The notes: generated by a model not told the origin, from the sequence alone. 64,000 nucleotides of DNA from an uncultured Aquimonas sp. (GCF_937888285.1 NZ_CALART010000011.1:248001-312000), one strand, 5' to 3'; positions 45,112 to 54,796 are shown, numbered from the stretch's first letter. Translations and numbers: made by a program.

Positions 45112-46740
45112 ATGCGATTTTCCGCGTTCACCCGTGCCGCCGCTGCCGGCGCGCTTGCCCTGATGCCTTTTGCACCCAGCCACGCTGTCCACGTCTCTGC
45201 CGACGGCCAGGGCCAGGTGCTTCTGTTTCCTTACTACACGGTCAATGGCGGCCACAGCACCCTGCTGTCGATCAGCAACCACCGCGATCGCCCCAAGGCA
45301 CTGCGCATCACCTTCCGCGAAGGACGCCATGGCGCGCGCGCGCTGACCTTCAACATCTATCTCGGCGCCCACGATGTATGGACCGCGGCGGTGGTGGCTG
45401 GCGCCGGCGACGAGGAACCGGCGCGCATCGTCAGCTCGGACACGACCTGCACCGTGCCGGCCCTGCCCACCGCCGGCCAGCCCTTCCTGAACTTCGAGTA
45501 CGCGGTGGGCGATCCGGCCGCGGTGGGCCCCGGCACGCTGGCGCGCACCCGCGAGGGCTTCATCGAGGTCATCGAAGCGGGCGAACTGGACAATGCGCCT
45601 GGAGATCGCCCGGTGTTCGCGGCCAACCATGCCAACCAGCGCAACTGCGTCGCCTTGAACAACGCCTGGTCCAACGGTCCCTGGGGACAGAACAACACTG
45701 AGATCAACCCCAGCGTGGCGATCGCGCCGCCGGCAGGCGGCCTGAGCGGCAGCGCCATCCTGGTCGACGCCGCCAACGGCAGCAGCTTCTCCTACCGCGC
45801 CACCGCGCTGCAGGACTTCTTCCGCGCCAGCTCCGACTGCGCCGCACCCTGCGTTGGCGTCGCCGGCGAGAACCTGCACGCCTTGCCCATCCCGCTCGCC
45901 CCCAACCTGGCCAGCGCGCGCAATCTGGATGGCGGCGGCAGCAGCGCTCGCTTCCATCGCGACGGCCGCGACTACGTGTACACCTTCGAAGGTGAGGGCG
46001 CAGGCCTGCGCGCGGTCTCGGCCGCACTGATGCAGGCCAGCATCGGCAACGAGTACAACACGCGCACCTCCAGCAACCTCGATGCCCGCACGGAGTGGGT
46101 ACTGACCCTGCCGACCCGCGGCCTGCACCTGGGCGCGTCCACGGCATCGCTGCGACAGCCCTTCAACCCGGCCAGCACCCAGCTCGAAGGCGCCTGCGAG
46201 GACGTCCGGCTGCGCTATTGGGATCGCGAGAACCGCGAGCTCGCGGTGCTGACCAACGGCACGCCCCCGCCCAACTCGAATGCCAACCTGCCGCGACTGT
46301 GCCACGCCTCGCAGGTGTGGAGCTTCAACCAGGCGGGCCAGGCCGACGGCTCGAACGCGGCTTCGTCGATCCTCGGCAGCCGGCTCAACCACAACCTGGT
46401 GACCTGCGCCGAGCGCGGCGTCGGGGCTCCCGGCGGATGTGCGCAGGGCGTGGCGCAGTTCGCGGAAGGCCGAGCCGAGCTGAAGGCCGAGGCGGCGCAC
46501 CAGTTCCTCTTCAGCGGTGATGCGCCGGGGGCGGCCAATGGCGGCGACAACGTGCTGCTCGGCCTGCCGGTGCTGGGCCTGTGGGTGAGCAGCTTCGCGG
46601 CGACCGGACTGCCCGGCGTACTCGCCAACTTCACCGTCCAGCAGCCGCATGCGGGACAGCGCCGCACGACCTCGGGCCTGATCGCGCAGGGTCCCGACGG
46701 CTCGCGCTGGACCGCAGCCGCAGGCGGCCACGCAGAGTGA
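45112..46740 (+). CDS. Uncharacterised exported protein
   Basis: A 542-residue secreted or surface protein. It has a signal peptide (about 1-24, ending PSHA), then a start QVLLFPYYTVNGGHSTLLSISN that I associate with a family of unknown surface proteins in gammaproteobacteria. There are several Cys pairs and no catalytic motif. ATG 45112 follows TGGAGAG. The following subtilase gene is 177 bases downstream on the same strand, so an exported pair is possible. Confidence 0.75.
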   Translation: MRFSAFTRAAAAGALALMPFAPSHAVHVSADGQGQVLLFPYYTVNGGHSTLLSISNHRDRPKALRITFREGRHGARALTFNIYLGAHDVWTAAVVAGAGDEEPARIVSSDTTCTVPALPTAGQPFLNFEYAVGDPAAVGPGTLARTREGFIEVIEAGELDNAPGDRPVFAANHANQRNCVALNNAWSNGPWGQNNTEINPSVAIAPPAGGLSGSAILVDAANGSSFSYRATALQDFFRASSDCAAPCVGVAGENLHALPIPLAPNLASARNLDGGGSSARFHRDGRDYVYTFEGEGAGLRAVSAALMQASIGNEYNTRTSSNLDARTEWVLTLPTRGLHLGASTASLRQPFNPASTQLEGACEDVRLRYWDRENRELAVLTNGTPPPNSNANLPRLCHASQVWSFNQAGQADGSNAASSILGSRLNHNLVTCAERGVGAPGGCAQGVAQFAEGRAELKAEAAHQFLFSGDAPGAANGGDNVLLGLPVLGLWVSSFAATGLPGVLANFTVQQPHAGQRRTTSGLIAQGPDGSRWTAAAGGHAE

Positions 46741-46917
46741 AGCAGCGTGCGCGCCACGGCCAGCGCGTCGTGGCGCGCACGCTCCAGTGACACGCCTGCA
46801 TCGGTGCCCCCCGGACGGGCAGCATCGCGGAACCCGTGGCGCCCGTCCCACGCCCGCGCGTCTACGGTGTACCCTCCCCGGCGACGCCGTGGGGGCGTGT
46901 TCGGGGAGTACTGGAAG

Positions 46918-49900
46918 ATGAGGATTCGCAAGGGTCTGCTGGCCGCGCTGGCCATCGGCATGAGTTCACTTGCAGCGGCCGCAGTGGACGAAATACGCCT
47001 GCTTTCGTTCGGCGGCCAGCAGTTCGATCCAATGACAGAAGCCTTGGCCTTCCGGCCAGGCACGCGGACGCCGGCAGGGCACGCCCTGCGTCTGGTCCAG
47101 TTCGAGCGTTCACCGGGCCAGCGCGCTCTGGACCAGCTGCAAGCGGCCGGCGCCAGGGTGCTGCAGTACTACCCGCACAATGCCTACCTGGTGTGGGCCG
47201 ACCAAACGGCAGCAGGGCGTGCCGCCACCATCGAGGGCCTGCGCTGGCAGGGCGAGTTCAGCGTCGACTGGAAGCTCGCCCCCGAGCTGAAGGGCCGCGA
47301 CGGCCGCATCGACAACGTCGCCACGCTGGTGGTGAACGACGGCAAGCTGGATGAGCTGCTGCTGCGCATCGCCAGCCTCGGCGGAGCGATCCGCTCGCAT
47401 GCGCCGGCCCAGCCGGATGGCGCGATCCACACGGTCGTGCTGGCGATCGAGGCCGACCGCCTCGACAGCCTGAACGCTCTGCCCCAGGTGCTGTGGACCG
47501 AATACTCCAGTCCCAAGCCGATTCTCGACGACGAGCTGTCCAGCCAGATCGTGGCCGGCAATTACAACGCCTCCAACCAGGTGATCGGCACCGGTTACCT
47601 CGGCTTCCTGCAGTCGCTGGGCCTGAGCGGCGCCGGCGTGACCTTCGCCGTGACCGACACCGGCATCGACTACGACAATCCCGAATTCGCCGGCCGCATC
47701 GTCGGCGGCTTTGACTACGCAGGCTGCACCTCGCCCGCGGGTCGGCCGGGCGACGACAAGGCCAGCGGCGGCCACGGCACCCACGTGGCTGGCATCATGG
47801 CCGGCGCGGGCGTGGTCAGCGGCGGTGTCGACGCCAACGGTTACCACTACGGGATCGGCGTCGCTCCCGCCACGCGGCTGGTGGCACTGAATCCGATCTG
47901 CGGCGGCAGCGGCCCTTGGCCGCCGGCCGGCGGCTGGCAGGAGCTGTCGAAGCGCGCGCTGAGCCTCGGCGCGATCGGCAGCAACAACAGCTGGACCTCC
48001 GGCGAGGGCACCGGCATCGGCTACAACGCGTCCGCCCGCACGCACGACTTCATGGTGCGCGACGGCGACTTCGATACACCGACCACCAATGAGCCCTTCG
48101 TGCTGGTGTTCTCCGCCGGCAATTCCGGCAGCGGCGCGCGCACGATCACCGCGCCCAAGGAGGCCAAAAACATGATCACCACCGGCAACTCGCTGAACCA
48201 GCGCGCCGGCTCGATCAATACCGTGGCCACCTCCAGCAGCCGTGGCCCTGCAGTGGACGGACGCATCCTGCCCACCATCGCCGCGCCCGGCTCGCAGATC
48301 GCCGCCACCCGCCGCGTCGCCGGCGCCAGCCAGTGCGGCACCGCGATCGGCGCGGGCGTGCTGCAGAACTACGCCTTCTGCACGGGCACCAGCATGGCCT
48401 CGCCGCATGTCGCCGGGCTCACGGTGCTGCTGACCGAATGGTGGCGCGACGCCAACGACGGCGCCGATCCCAGCCCGGCCATGCTCAAGGCGTTGCTGGT
48501 GAACGGTGCGGTCGACATCGGTGGCGCCGCGGCACCGGTCCCGAACAATGCGCAGGGTTGGGGACGCGTGCATCTGCCCGGCAGCCTGGGGCTCGGCGTC
48601 GAAAGCGTGCGCTATGACCAGAACCACGTGTTCGATGCGGCGGGCGAGGTCTTTGAACGCAGCTTCGGCGTGCCCGATGCCGGCAAGCCGGTGCGCATCA
48701 CCCTCGCCTGGACCGACGCGCCCGGCGCAGCGGGCGCCAACCCGGCCCTGGTCAACAACCTCGACCTCGAAGTGGTCGCCGGCGGCCAGACCTATCTGGG
48801 CAACGTGTTCACTGCCGGTGTGTCGGCCAGCGGCGGCAGCGCCGACAACCGTGCGGTGACCGAGAACGTGTTCCTGCCCGCAGGTGTCAGCGACGTACTG
48901 GTGCGCGTGCGTGCCACCACCCTGCCCGGCGACGGCGTGCCCAACTCCGGCGACGCCACCGACCAGGATTTCGCCCTGGTCTGCAGCAACTGCGCCGAGG
49001 AGGCCTCGTTCACCCTGGCGGGCGCTGCGCTCGATGCCTCGTTCTGCGCCGGCGACACCATCGCGACCTCGATCGACCTGGGCCAGATCCTCGGCTTCAG
49101 CGCACCGGTCAACATGAGCGCCAGCGGCCTGCCCGGCAGCGGCACGGTCAGCTTCAGCCCCGCCATCGTCACCAGCCTGCCCGGCTCGACCGCGGTCAGC
49201 ATCAACACCACGGGCGTGACGCCCGGCGCGCACACCCTGCTGCTGACCGGCACCTCGGGTGACATCGTCCGCAGCCTCAGCCGCAGTCTGTTCGTCGCCG
49301 ACTCGCAGCCCGGCGCTGCCACCCTCGGCAGCCCCGCGGATGGCGCCCAGGGCGTGGCGTTGGATGCGTCCTTCAGCTGGTCGGCGGCGACCCAGGCCTA
49401 CGACTACGAAGTCCAGATCGCCCGCGACCCGGAGTTCACCGACATCGTCGCCCAGAGCACCTCGCGTGATCCGGGCTTCACTCCGGCGCAGGCGCTGCCC
49501 AGCAACACCCGCCTGTACTGGCGCGTCATCTCCCGCAACGCCTGCACGACCTCGATCGGCGTGTTCGCGGATGGCTTCGAGGCGGCGACCCGCGGGCTGG
49601 GCGGCGGCAGCACGATATCGGCTACGGGCAGCTTCACCACGCTGGCACTGCCGGGCGACTGTCCGATCGGCACGAGCTCCAGCCTGATCTACAGCGAAGA
49701 CATGGAAACCGGGGCAGGCCCGCTGCCGACCGGCTGGACAAGCAGTGCCGGCACCGGCACCAACAGCTGGACCCTGAACACCTTCGCGCCGCAGAGTGGG
49801 CTGCGCGGGCTGCAGGGCATCGCGCCGACGACCACCTCCGACCAGCGGATCGAGACCCCGGCGATCGCGATCCCGGCCAGCGGCGGCGCGAGCTCACTGG

Positions 49901-50238
49901 TGTTCTGGCAGCGTCACGACCTCGAGCCGCGCAGCGCGGGCGGCTGCTATGACGGCGGTTTCCTGGAGGCCTCTGTCAACGGCGGTGCATTCACCGCGGT
50001 CAACGCCGGCGTCGCCAACCCCGCCTACGACGGCGCGCTGCAGAGCGGCAACCCGGGCGCACCGCAGGCGGCCTGGTGCGGCACGCGCGACTATGTCCGC
50101 ACCGCGGTGGATCTCGCGCCCTATGCCGGCCAGAGCGTGCGCTTCCGCTTCCGCCTGACTTCGGACAGCTCGGTCAACCGGCCGAATGGCTGGATGGTGG
50201 ACAACGTCAGCGTGCAGCAGTGCGTGGCGGCTCCCTGA
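46918..50238 (+). CDS. S8-family subtilisin-like peptidase, secreted
   Basis: A 1,106-residue exported serine protease. A signal peptide (about 1-21) and a propeptide (to about 200) precede the catalytic domain. That domain has the Asp in VTDTGID, His in GGHGTHVAGIMAG, the oxyanion Asn region (NSWTSGEG / FSAGNSG) and Ser in GTSMASPHVAGLT. A beta-sandwich domain follows (FGVPDAGKPVRITLAWTDAPG), then Ig-like segments, an internal FADGFE motif near residue 884, and a C-terminal MAM/lectin-like domain (SSLVFWQRHDLEP...NGWMVDNVSVQQC). A terminator hairpin follows. Confidence 0.93.
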   Translation: MRIRKGLLAALAIGMSSLAAAAVDEIRLLSFGGQQFDPMTEALAFRPGTRTPAGHALRLVQFERSPGQRALDQLQAAGARVLQYYPHNAYLVWADQTAAGRAATIEGLRWQGEFSVDWKLAPELKGRDGRIDNVATLVVNDGKLDELLLRIASLGGAIRSHAPAQPDGAIHTVVLAIEADRLDSLNALPQVLWTEYSSPKPILDDELSSQIVAGNYNASNQVIGTGYLGFLQSLGLSGAGVTFAVTDTGIDYDNPEFAGRIVGGFDYAGCTSPAGRPGDDKASGGHGTHVAGIMAGAGVVSGGVDANGYHYGIGVAPATRLVALNPICGGSGPWPPAGGWQELSKRALSLGAIGSNNSWTSGEGTGIGYNASARTHDFMVRDGDFDTPTTNEPFVLVFSAGNSGSGARTITAPKEAKNMITTGNSLNQRAGSINTVATSSSRGPAVDGRILPTIAAPGSQIAATRRVAGASQCGTAIGAGVLQNYAFCTGTSMASPHVAGLTVLLTEWWRDANDGADPSPAMLKALLVNGAVDIGGAAAPVPNNAQGWGRVHLPGSLGLGVESVRYDQNHVFDAAGEVFERSFGVPDAGKPVRITLAWTDAPGAAGANPALVNNLDLEVVAGGQTYLGNVFTAGVSASGGSADNRAVTENVFLPAGVSDVLVRVRATTLPGDGVPNSGDATDQDFALVCSNCAEEASFTLAGAALDASFCAGDTIATSIDLGQILGFSAPVNMSASGLPGSGTVSFSPAIVTSLPGSTAVSINTTGVTPGAHTLLLTGTSGDIVRSLSRSLFVADSQPGAATLGSPADGAQGVALDASFSWSAATQAYDYEVQIARDPEFTDIVAQSTSRDPGFTPAQALPSNTRLYWRVISRNACTTSIGVFADGFEAATRGLGGGSTISATGSFTTLALPGDCPIGTSSSLIYSEDMETGAGPLPTGWTSSAGTGTNSWTLNTFAPQSGLRGLQGIAPTTTSDQRIETPAIAIPASGGASSLVFWQRHDLEPRSAGGCYDGGFLEASVNGGAFTAVNAGVANPAYDGALQSGNPGAPQAAWCGTRDYVRTAVDLAPYAGQSVRFRFRLTSDSSVNRPNGWMVDNVSVQQCVAAP

Positions 50239-50265
50239 GCTGAACCACCCCGCGTGAAACCACGG

Positions 50266-50296
50266 AGGCCCGGGGCGACCCGGGCCTTCGTCTTTG
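50266..50296 (+). terminator. Intrinsic terminator after the subtilase gene
   Basis: AGGCCCGGG-GCGA-CCCGGGCCT followed by TCGTCTTTGT. Confidence 0.85.
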
Positions 50297-50421
50297 TCGG
50301 GGCGCCGACTCCGGCGGATCGCGTGATCCACCCGTTCGGCCGTGCCGCCTGCACGCGCGGGCACGGCAAGCGCCTGCTATCGTGCGCGCCCCTTACTCCT
50401 GGCTTCGCGAGGGACCGCACC

Positions 50422-50919
50422 ATGCTCGAACGCGTCATCGAACGCAGCCTGTATGCCGCGCGCTGGCTGCTGGCACCGATTTACCTTGGGCTCTCGCTGG
50501 CGGTGCTGGCGCTGGGTCTGAAGTTCTTCCAGGAGGTCTTCCACCTGCTGCCGCAGGTGTTCGAGAAGACCGAGGCGGACCTGATCCTGGTGGTGCTGTC
50601 GCTGATCGACCTGGCCCTGGTCGGCGGCCTGCTGGTGATGGTGATGCTGTCCAGCTACGAGAGTTTCGTTTCGCGCCTCGATGCCGCCGCCGAAGGCGAC
50701 AAGCTCGGCTGGCTGGGCAAGATGGACTACAGCAGCCTCAAGAACAAAGTCGCCTCCTCGATCGTGGCGATCAGCTCGATCCATCTGCTGAAGGTGTTCA
50801 TGGACACCCACCGCACCGACAACGACAAGCTCTACTGGTACGTCATCATCCACCTGACCTTCGTGGTCTCGGCGGTCGGCATGGGCCTGCTCGACAAGTT
50901 CACCCGCAAGGACGACTGA
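50422..50919 (+). CDS. UPF0114 (YqhA/TIGR00645) membrane protein
   Basis: A 165-residue inner-membrane protein with three or four helices. MLERVIERSLYAARWLLAPIYLGL, IDLALVGGLLVMVMLSSYE and the loop SFVSRLD are typical of the UPF0114 family. The function is unknown. The stop overlaps the next start (TGATG), so it is coupled to the DUF2058 gene. Confidence 0.92.
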   Translation: MLERVIERSLYAARWLLAPIYLGLSLAVLALGLKFFQEVFHLLPQVFEKTEADLILVVLSLIDLALVGGLLVMVMLSSYESFVSRLDAAAEGDKLGWLGKMDYSSLKNKVASSIVAISSIHLLKVFMDTHRTDNDKLYWYVIIHLTFVVSAVGMGLLDKFTRKDD

Positions 50920-51470
50920 TGGCGCGCAATCCGCTGCAGGAACAGCTGCTGAAGGCCGGCCTGGTCAACAAGAACAAGCTCGACCAGGTGGTGCGCCAGC
51001 AGCAGAAGGCGCGCAGCGGCAAACAGGCGCCTGCGACCGGGGTCGAGGCCGACGCGGTCGACGCCGAGCGGCTGCAGGCCGAGCGCGCCGAGCGCGACCG
51101 CCAGCTGGAGGCCCAGCGGCGCGCCGAGCGCGCGGCCAGCGAGCGCGCGGCGCAGCTGAAGCAGATCATCGAAGCGCATCGCATCAAGCCGGGCGACGAC
51201 AGCGACTACCGCTTCGAACACGCCGGCGCGATCCGCAGTCTGCGCATCGCCGATGCGCAGCGCCCGCTGCTGGCGCGCGGCGCCCTGGTCATCGTTGGGC
51301 TCGGCGACAGCCATGCGCTGGTGAACCGGGACACCGCCGAGCGACTGCGCGCCATCGATCCCGCGGTCATCCACCTGGACCACGGGACGACCGCCGCCCC
51401 GCCATCCGCAGCCGACCCGGACGACGAGTTCTACAGCCGGTTCCGCGTGCCGGATGACCTCGTCTGGTAG
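50919..51470 (+). CDS. DUF2058 family protein, second copy
   Basis: A 183-residue paralogue of the protein at 30580-31236. The N-terminus is NPLQEQLLKAGLVNKNK, then a Gln/Arg/Glu-rich helix (about 70-105), a C-terminal domain and the ending RVPDDLVW. It starts inside the TGATG overlap with the UPF0114 gene. This copy keeps the N-terminal KNKLDQV helix more like E. coli YaiL, so it may be the ancestral member. Function unknown. Confidence 0.88.
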   Translation: MARNPLQEQLLKAGLVNKNKLDQVVRQQQKARSGKQAPATGVEADAVDAERLQAERAERDRQLEAQRRAERAASERAAQLKQIIEAHRIKPGDDSDYRFEHAGAIRSLRIADAQRPLLARGALVIVGLGDSHALVNRDTAERLRAIDPAVIHLDHGTTAAPPSAADPDDEFYSRFRVPDDLVW

Positions 51471-51570
51471 CCCCCGGCGACGCGTCAAGCCAGCGTCAAG
51501 AAACGAGGCATATGGCTTGCAGAGGCGGGCGACTGCTCCGCAAGCGCCCTACAACCGGGAATCCCGCGCC

Positions 51571-52278
51571 GTGACTTCCACCCTGTTCCGCCTGCGCTGC
51601 GCAGAAATCCTTGTCGGCGCGCTCATCGCCTCCGCGGCCCAGGCGCAGGTCGCCGGCATCCATGTACCCGCAGGTGGGCAGGTCCAGCTTGCTGGCGGCG
51701 AGCTGCGAGTCGGCTGCGCGGACCTCTCGGTGGCAGGCGTGTTCAACGCGGGCAGCGGCCGTGTCGGCATTCTCGACAGCCTGCTGGTCGATCCGGGCGG
51801 GCAGTTCGCGCTCGGCAGCGCCACGCTCGGCATGGGTGGCGATCTGCTCAACGCCGGAACATTCTCGGCCGGCACCGGCCGCGCCGAACTCGGCGACGAC
51901 TGCGCCGCCAGCAGCCGCATCGTCGGCGTCGACGGCTTCCACGCGCTCAGCATCCAGAGCAGCCTCGGCAAGCGCTTCCTGCTGGTCGCCGGCCGTACGC
52001 TGCAGATCAGCGCCGCCCTGCAGATCTCCGGCGTCGACGGCCAGAACGTGCGCGTCGAAAGCGACCCGATCGCTGAGCCGAGCTACGTCCGCCTGGCTGC
52101 CGGAGCCGCGCTCGCGCTGGACCACGTCAACCTGCGCGCCGGCAATGTCCATCTGCTCGGCATCGGCCCGCCGCCGGCACCGCGGCCCCAGGTCATTCCC
52201 GCGGGCGGCTCCACCAGCCTGCTGATCCTGGCGCTGCTCACCGCCGCCGTCGCCGCTTTCCGCCTGCGCCGCCACTGA
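51571..52278 (+). CDS. Exported protein with C-terminal membrane anchor
   Basis: A 235-residue protein with a signal peptide (about 1-28, ending AQA). Its body resembles a small beta-helix (repeated strands such as LSVAGVFNAGSGRVGILDSLLV and GGDLLNAGTFSAGTGRAELG). The C-terminus IPAGGSTSLLILALLTAAVAAFRLRRH has the hydrophobic helix plus Arg cluster of IPTL-CTERM/PEP-CTERM-like sorting signals, without the Pro-Glu-Pro or IPTLSEWG motif. GTG 51571 follows GGGA. It is 18 bases before the collagen-like gene, probably the same operon. Confidence 0.7.
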   Translation: MTSTLFRLRCAEILVGALIASAAQAQVAGIHVPAGGQVQLAGGELRVGCADLSVAGVFNAGSGRVGILDSLLVDPGGQFALGSATLGMGGDLLNAGTFSAGTGRAELGDDCAASSRIVGVDGFHALSIQSSLGKRFLLVAGRTLQISAALQISGVDGQNVRVESDPIAEPSYVRLAAGAALALDHVNLRAGNVHLLGIGPPPAPRPQVIPAGGSTSLLILALLTAAVAAFRLRRH

Positions 52279-52296
52279 TCCCCACAAGGAATTTCC

Positions 52297-53451
52297 ATGT
52301 CCAGGACGCCTGCCCCTACGCCCCTGCTGTCCGCCCTGCTGGCCGCGCTTGCCGCCGGCCCGGCGCTGGCTGCCGACATCGAGTTGATCCCACCGGCCGG
52401 CGACGGCGTCGTGGTGCGGCAGTCGGGCAGCGGCACCGAGCGGCTGCGCGTCAACGACGATGGCAGCGTGATCCTGCCAGCACTTCCCGGCGCGCCGACG
52501 GCCGCCAACGGGGTCTGCCACGACGCTAGCGGCCGCCTGTTGCGCTGCGATCCTGGCGCCAACCAGGGCCCGGTGGGTCCGCAGGGCCCCGCAGGTCCCA
52601 CCGGCCCCACGGGTCCGGCCGGAGCGGCTGGCCCTGCAGGGCCTCAAGGCGCGCCTGGCGCCACCGGAGCTACGGGTCTGCAGGGTCCACAGGGCGTTGC
52701 CGGGCCCACCGGAGCTACGGGTGCTGCAGGTGCGATTGGTCCGACCGGTGCCATGGGCCCGACTGGCGCCATGGGTCCCACCGGCGCGGCAGGACCGCAG
52801 GGCATGGTTGGCGCCACCGGCCCGGCAGGCGCCACGGGCGCACAGGGTGACATCGGACCCACTGGCGCCACCGGTCCGCAGGGCGCGAACGGCGCCACGG
52901 GCGCTACCGGTCCGCAGGGGTCTGTCGGCGCTACTGGCGCTACCGGCGTGCAAGGACCGCAGGGCGCGATTGGGCCCACTGGTCCGATCGGCCCCGCCGG
53001 CGCGGCGGGACCGACCGGTGCGACGGGTGCGACGGGGCCTGCAGGTGCAGCCGGTGCGACGGGCGCGACAGGTGCCACCGGAGCCACGGGTGCGCCGGGC
53101 GTGGCCGCGGGCGCCTCGCGGATCGCCCACGGCTGCGTGCAGAACACCGGCAGCGTGCTGTCCGCAGGCAGCGCGGACTGGACTTCGAGCTGCACCGGCG
53201 ACTGCGACAACACCGTCAACAGCGACACCAGCACGGTCTATACCGTGACCTTCTCCAGCGCCTTCGCGAACGCGCCGGTGGTGATGGTGACTGCGCTGAC
53301 GCCACTGCCCTTCACAGATGGCATCAGCTATCCGAACGTCCCTGTGGTCGTGTCGCGCTCGACCACTGCCTTCAGCGTGCGCCTGACCAACCCTGGCGGG
53401 AGCTACCTGATTTCCTACCCCAACGCGTTCTGCTTCCAGGCCCTGCTGTAG
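52297..53451 (+). CDS. Collagen-like exported protein
   Basis: A 384-residue protein. A signal peptide (about 1-25, ending ALA) and a roughly 65-residue N-terminal region are followed by 60 consecutive Gly-X-Y triplets (residues 91-270) rich in GPT, GAT and GPQ. A C-terminal globular head of about 110 residues (AGASRIAHGCVQNTG to CFQALL) resembles the trimerisation heads of bacterial collagen-like proteins. It should form a secreted triple helix without hydroxyproline. It has no membrane anchor of its own. Confidence 0.92.
   Translation: MSRTPAPTPLLSALLAALAAGPALAADIELIPPAGDGVVVRQSGSGTERLRVNDDGSVILPALPGAPTAANGVCHDASGRLLRCDPGANQGPVGPQGPAGPTGPTGPAGAAGPAGPQGAPGATGATGLQGPQGVAGPTGATGAAGAIGPTGAMGPTGAMGPTGAAGPQGMVGATGPAGATGAQGDIGPTGATGPQGANGATGATGPQGSVGATGATGVQGPQGAIGPTGPIGPAGAAGPTGATGATGPAGAAGATGATGATGATGAPGVAAGASRIAHGCVQNTGSVLSAGSADWTSSCTGDCDNTVNSDTSTVYTVTFSSAFANAPVVMVTALTPLPFTDGISYPNVPVVVSRSTTAFSVRLTNPGGSYLISYPNAFCFQALL
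52567..53106 (+). repeat. Gly-X-Y collagen repeat coding region
   Basis: 540 bases encoding 60 unbroken Gly-X-Y triplets. Codon use is varied enough (GGC/GGT/GGA) that the DNA repeat is imperfect, yet slippage in 9-base units remains possible. Confidence 0.9.
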
Positions 53452-53591
53452 GCCCGGATGCGCCGCCCCTGCCCGGCTCGCGGCGTGATCGCCGCGGCCT
53501 GGCGCAGGGCGGCAGCGCCGGTTTCGGCGCCCGTCCAGCCCACCTGATCCCGGCACCCCATGCCGCGATGGAAACCTGATGGCGCGCGCCC

Positions 53592-54611
53592 TCAGCGGCG
53601 GACGTCTGCACCTTCGCCCAGCTGCCAGGCCTCGATGTCCGCCACGCTGCAGCGGCTGATATCGCCCGGCACGGTGTGCTTGAAGGCACCGCTGGCCAGC
53701 GCGAAGTCGAGCGCGGCCTGGGCTTCCATGCCGGTGTGCAGGCCGTGCAGCAGGCCGGCCGCGAAGGCATCGCCGCCTCCGATGCGATCGACGATGCCAT
53801 CGAGCAGATAGGGCGCGGACTCGAACAGACGGCCATCGCGCAGCGCCAGCAGTGCGCCCAGTTCCTGCTGCTGCACGCCGCCGGACAGGCGCAGCGTGGC
53901 CGCGAAGTGCTGCAGGCGCGGGAATGCGGTGAATGCGGCTTCCGCGGCGGCACGGAAAGCGGCACGCCCGCTGAGTCCGTCGAAGCGCTCGCCCAGCACG
54001 AGGGCGATGTCGCGGTGATTGGCGAACAGCACATCCGCACTGGCCATCAGTGGCCGCAGCAGGGCGGCGGGATCGCCGCCCCAGGCCTCCCAGAGCTTGC
54101 CCCGGAAATTGCCGTCGAAAGACACGGGCAAGCCGAGCGTGTTGGCGGCCTCGGCGGCCTCACGGGCGGCACGCGCGCATTCCGCGCCCAGCGCCGGCGT
54201 CACCCCGGAGAGGTGCAGCCGACCCGCGTCGCGCAACAGCTGCGGCCAGTCGTATTCCGCGGCCCTGGCCAGGGCGAACGCGGAGCCGGCGCGGTCGTAG
54301 ACCACCTCGCTGGAGCGTCGGATCGCGCCCTGCTCGAAGAAGTACAGGCCCATGCGACCGGCGGCCCTGCGCACGCGCGAGGTGTCCACACCGAGCCGCC
54401 GCAGTTCCGCCAGCGCGGCCTGCCCCAGGGCGTTGTCAGCCACCGTTCCCAGCAGGCTTACCGCATGCCCGAACTGCGCCAGCGCGGCGCCGACATTGGC
54501 CTCGGCGCCGCCGACATGCACCTGCAGGCGCGGCGACTGCAGCAAGCGTTCCTGCCCCGGCGCCGACAGGCGCAGCAGAATCTCGCCGAAGAATACGATC
54601 GGTCCGCTCAT
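53592..54611 (-). CDS. kdgK: 2-keto-3-deoxygluconate kinase
   Basis: A 339-residue PfkB-family sugar kinase that phosphorylates KDG to KDPG, the step from pectin breakdown into the Entner-Doudoroff route. The start FFGEILLRLSAPG, the N-terminal GGAEANVGAALAQFG and the catalytic DGIVDRIGGGDAFAAGLLHGL (GAGD-type anion hole with Asp base) are characteristic. ATG 54611 follows GAGGGG. It is divergent from the TonB-dependent receptor gene across a region with two operator-like sites. Confidence 0.92.
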   Translation of the reverse strand: MSGPIVFFGEILLRLSAPGQERLLQSPRLQVHVGGAEANVGAALAQFGHAVSLLGTVADNALGQAALAELRRLGVDTSRVRRAAGRMGLYFFEQGAIRRSSEVVYDRAGSAFALARAAEYDWPQLLRDAGRLHLSGVTPALGAECARAAREAAEAANTLGLPVSFDGNFRGKLWEAWGGDPAALLRPLMASADVLFANHRDIALVLGERFDGLSGRAAFRAAAEAAFTAFPRLQHFAATLRLSGGVQQQELGALLALRDGRLFESAPYLLDGIVDRIGGGDAFAAGLLHGLHTGMEAQAALDFALASGAFKHTVPGDISRCSVADIEAWQLGEGADVRR

Positions 54612-54782
54612 TGCCCCCTCGCACCACGCCTGCTGCACCGCAACATGCAAAGTCTGTTCATGAATCGCCTCCCCAGTGCACTGATTTTTCTTGACTTGCT
54701 GTTCGCGACCCCGGAAATGCGTGGGCGAGCCAGGCCGTGCAAACGCCGTCTTGTTGCTGCGGCGCGATGCTTGTTAGCCTGC

Positions 54783-54796
54783 TGTCCACCGGTGTC
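54783..54796. promoter_or_regulatory. ACCGGT operator-like site 1
   Basis: GTCCACCGGTGTCA lies in the kdgK/receptor divergent region. The right half GGTGTCA is identical in sites 1 and 2. Confidence 0.55.

Noticed and set aside
52567..53106. Repeats considered as a CRISPR-like array.
   Set aside because: They are in-frame Gly-X-Y codons without constant repeat and spacer lengths.
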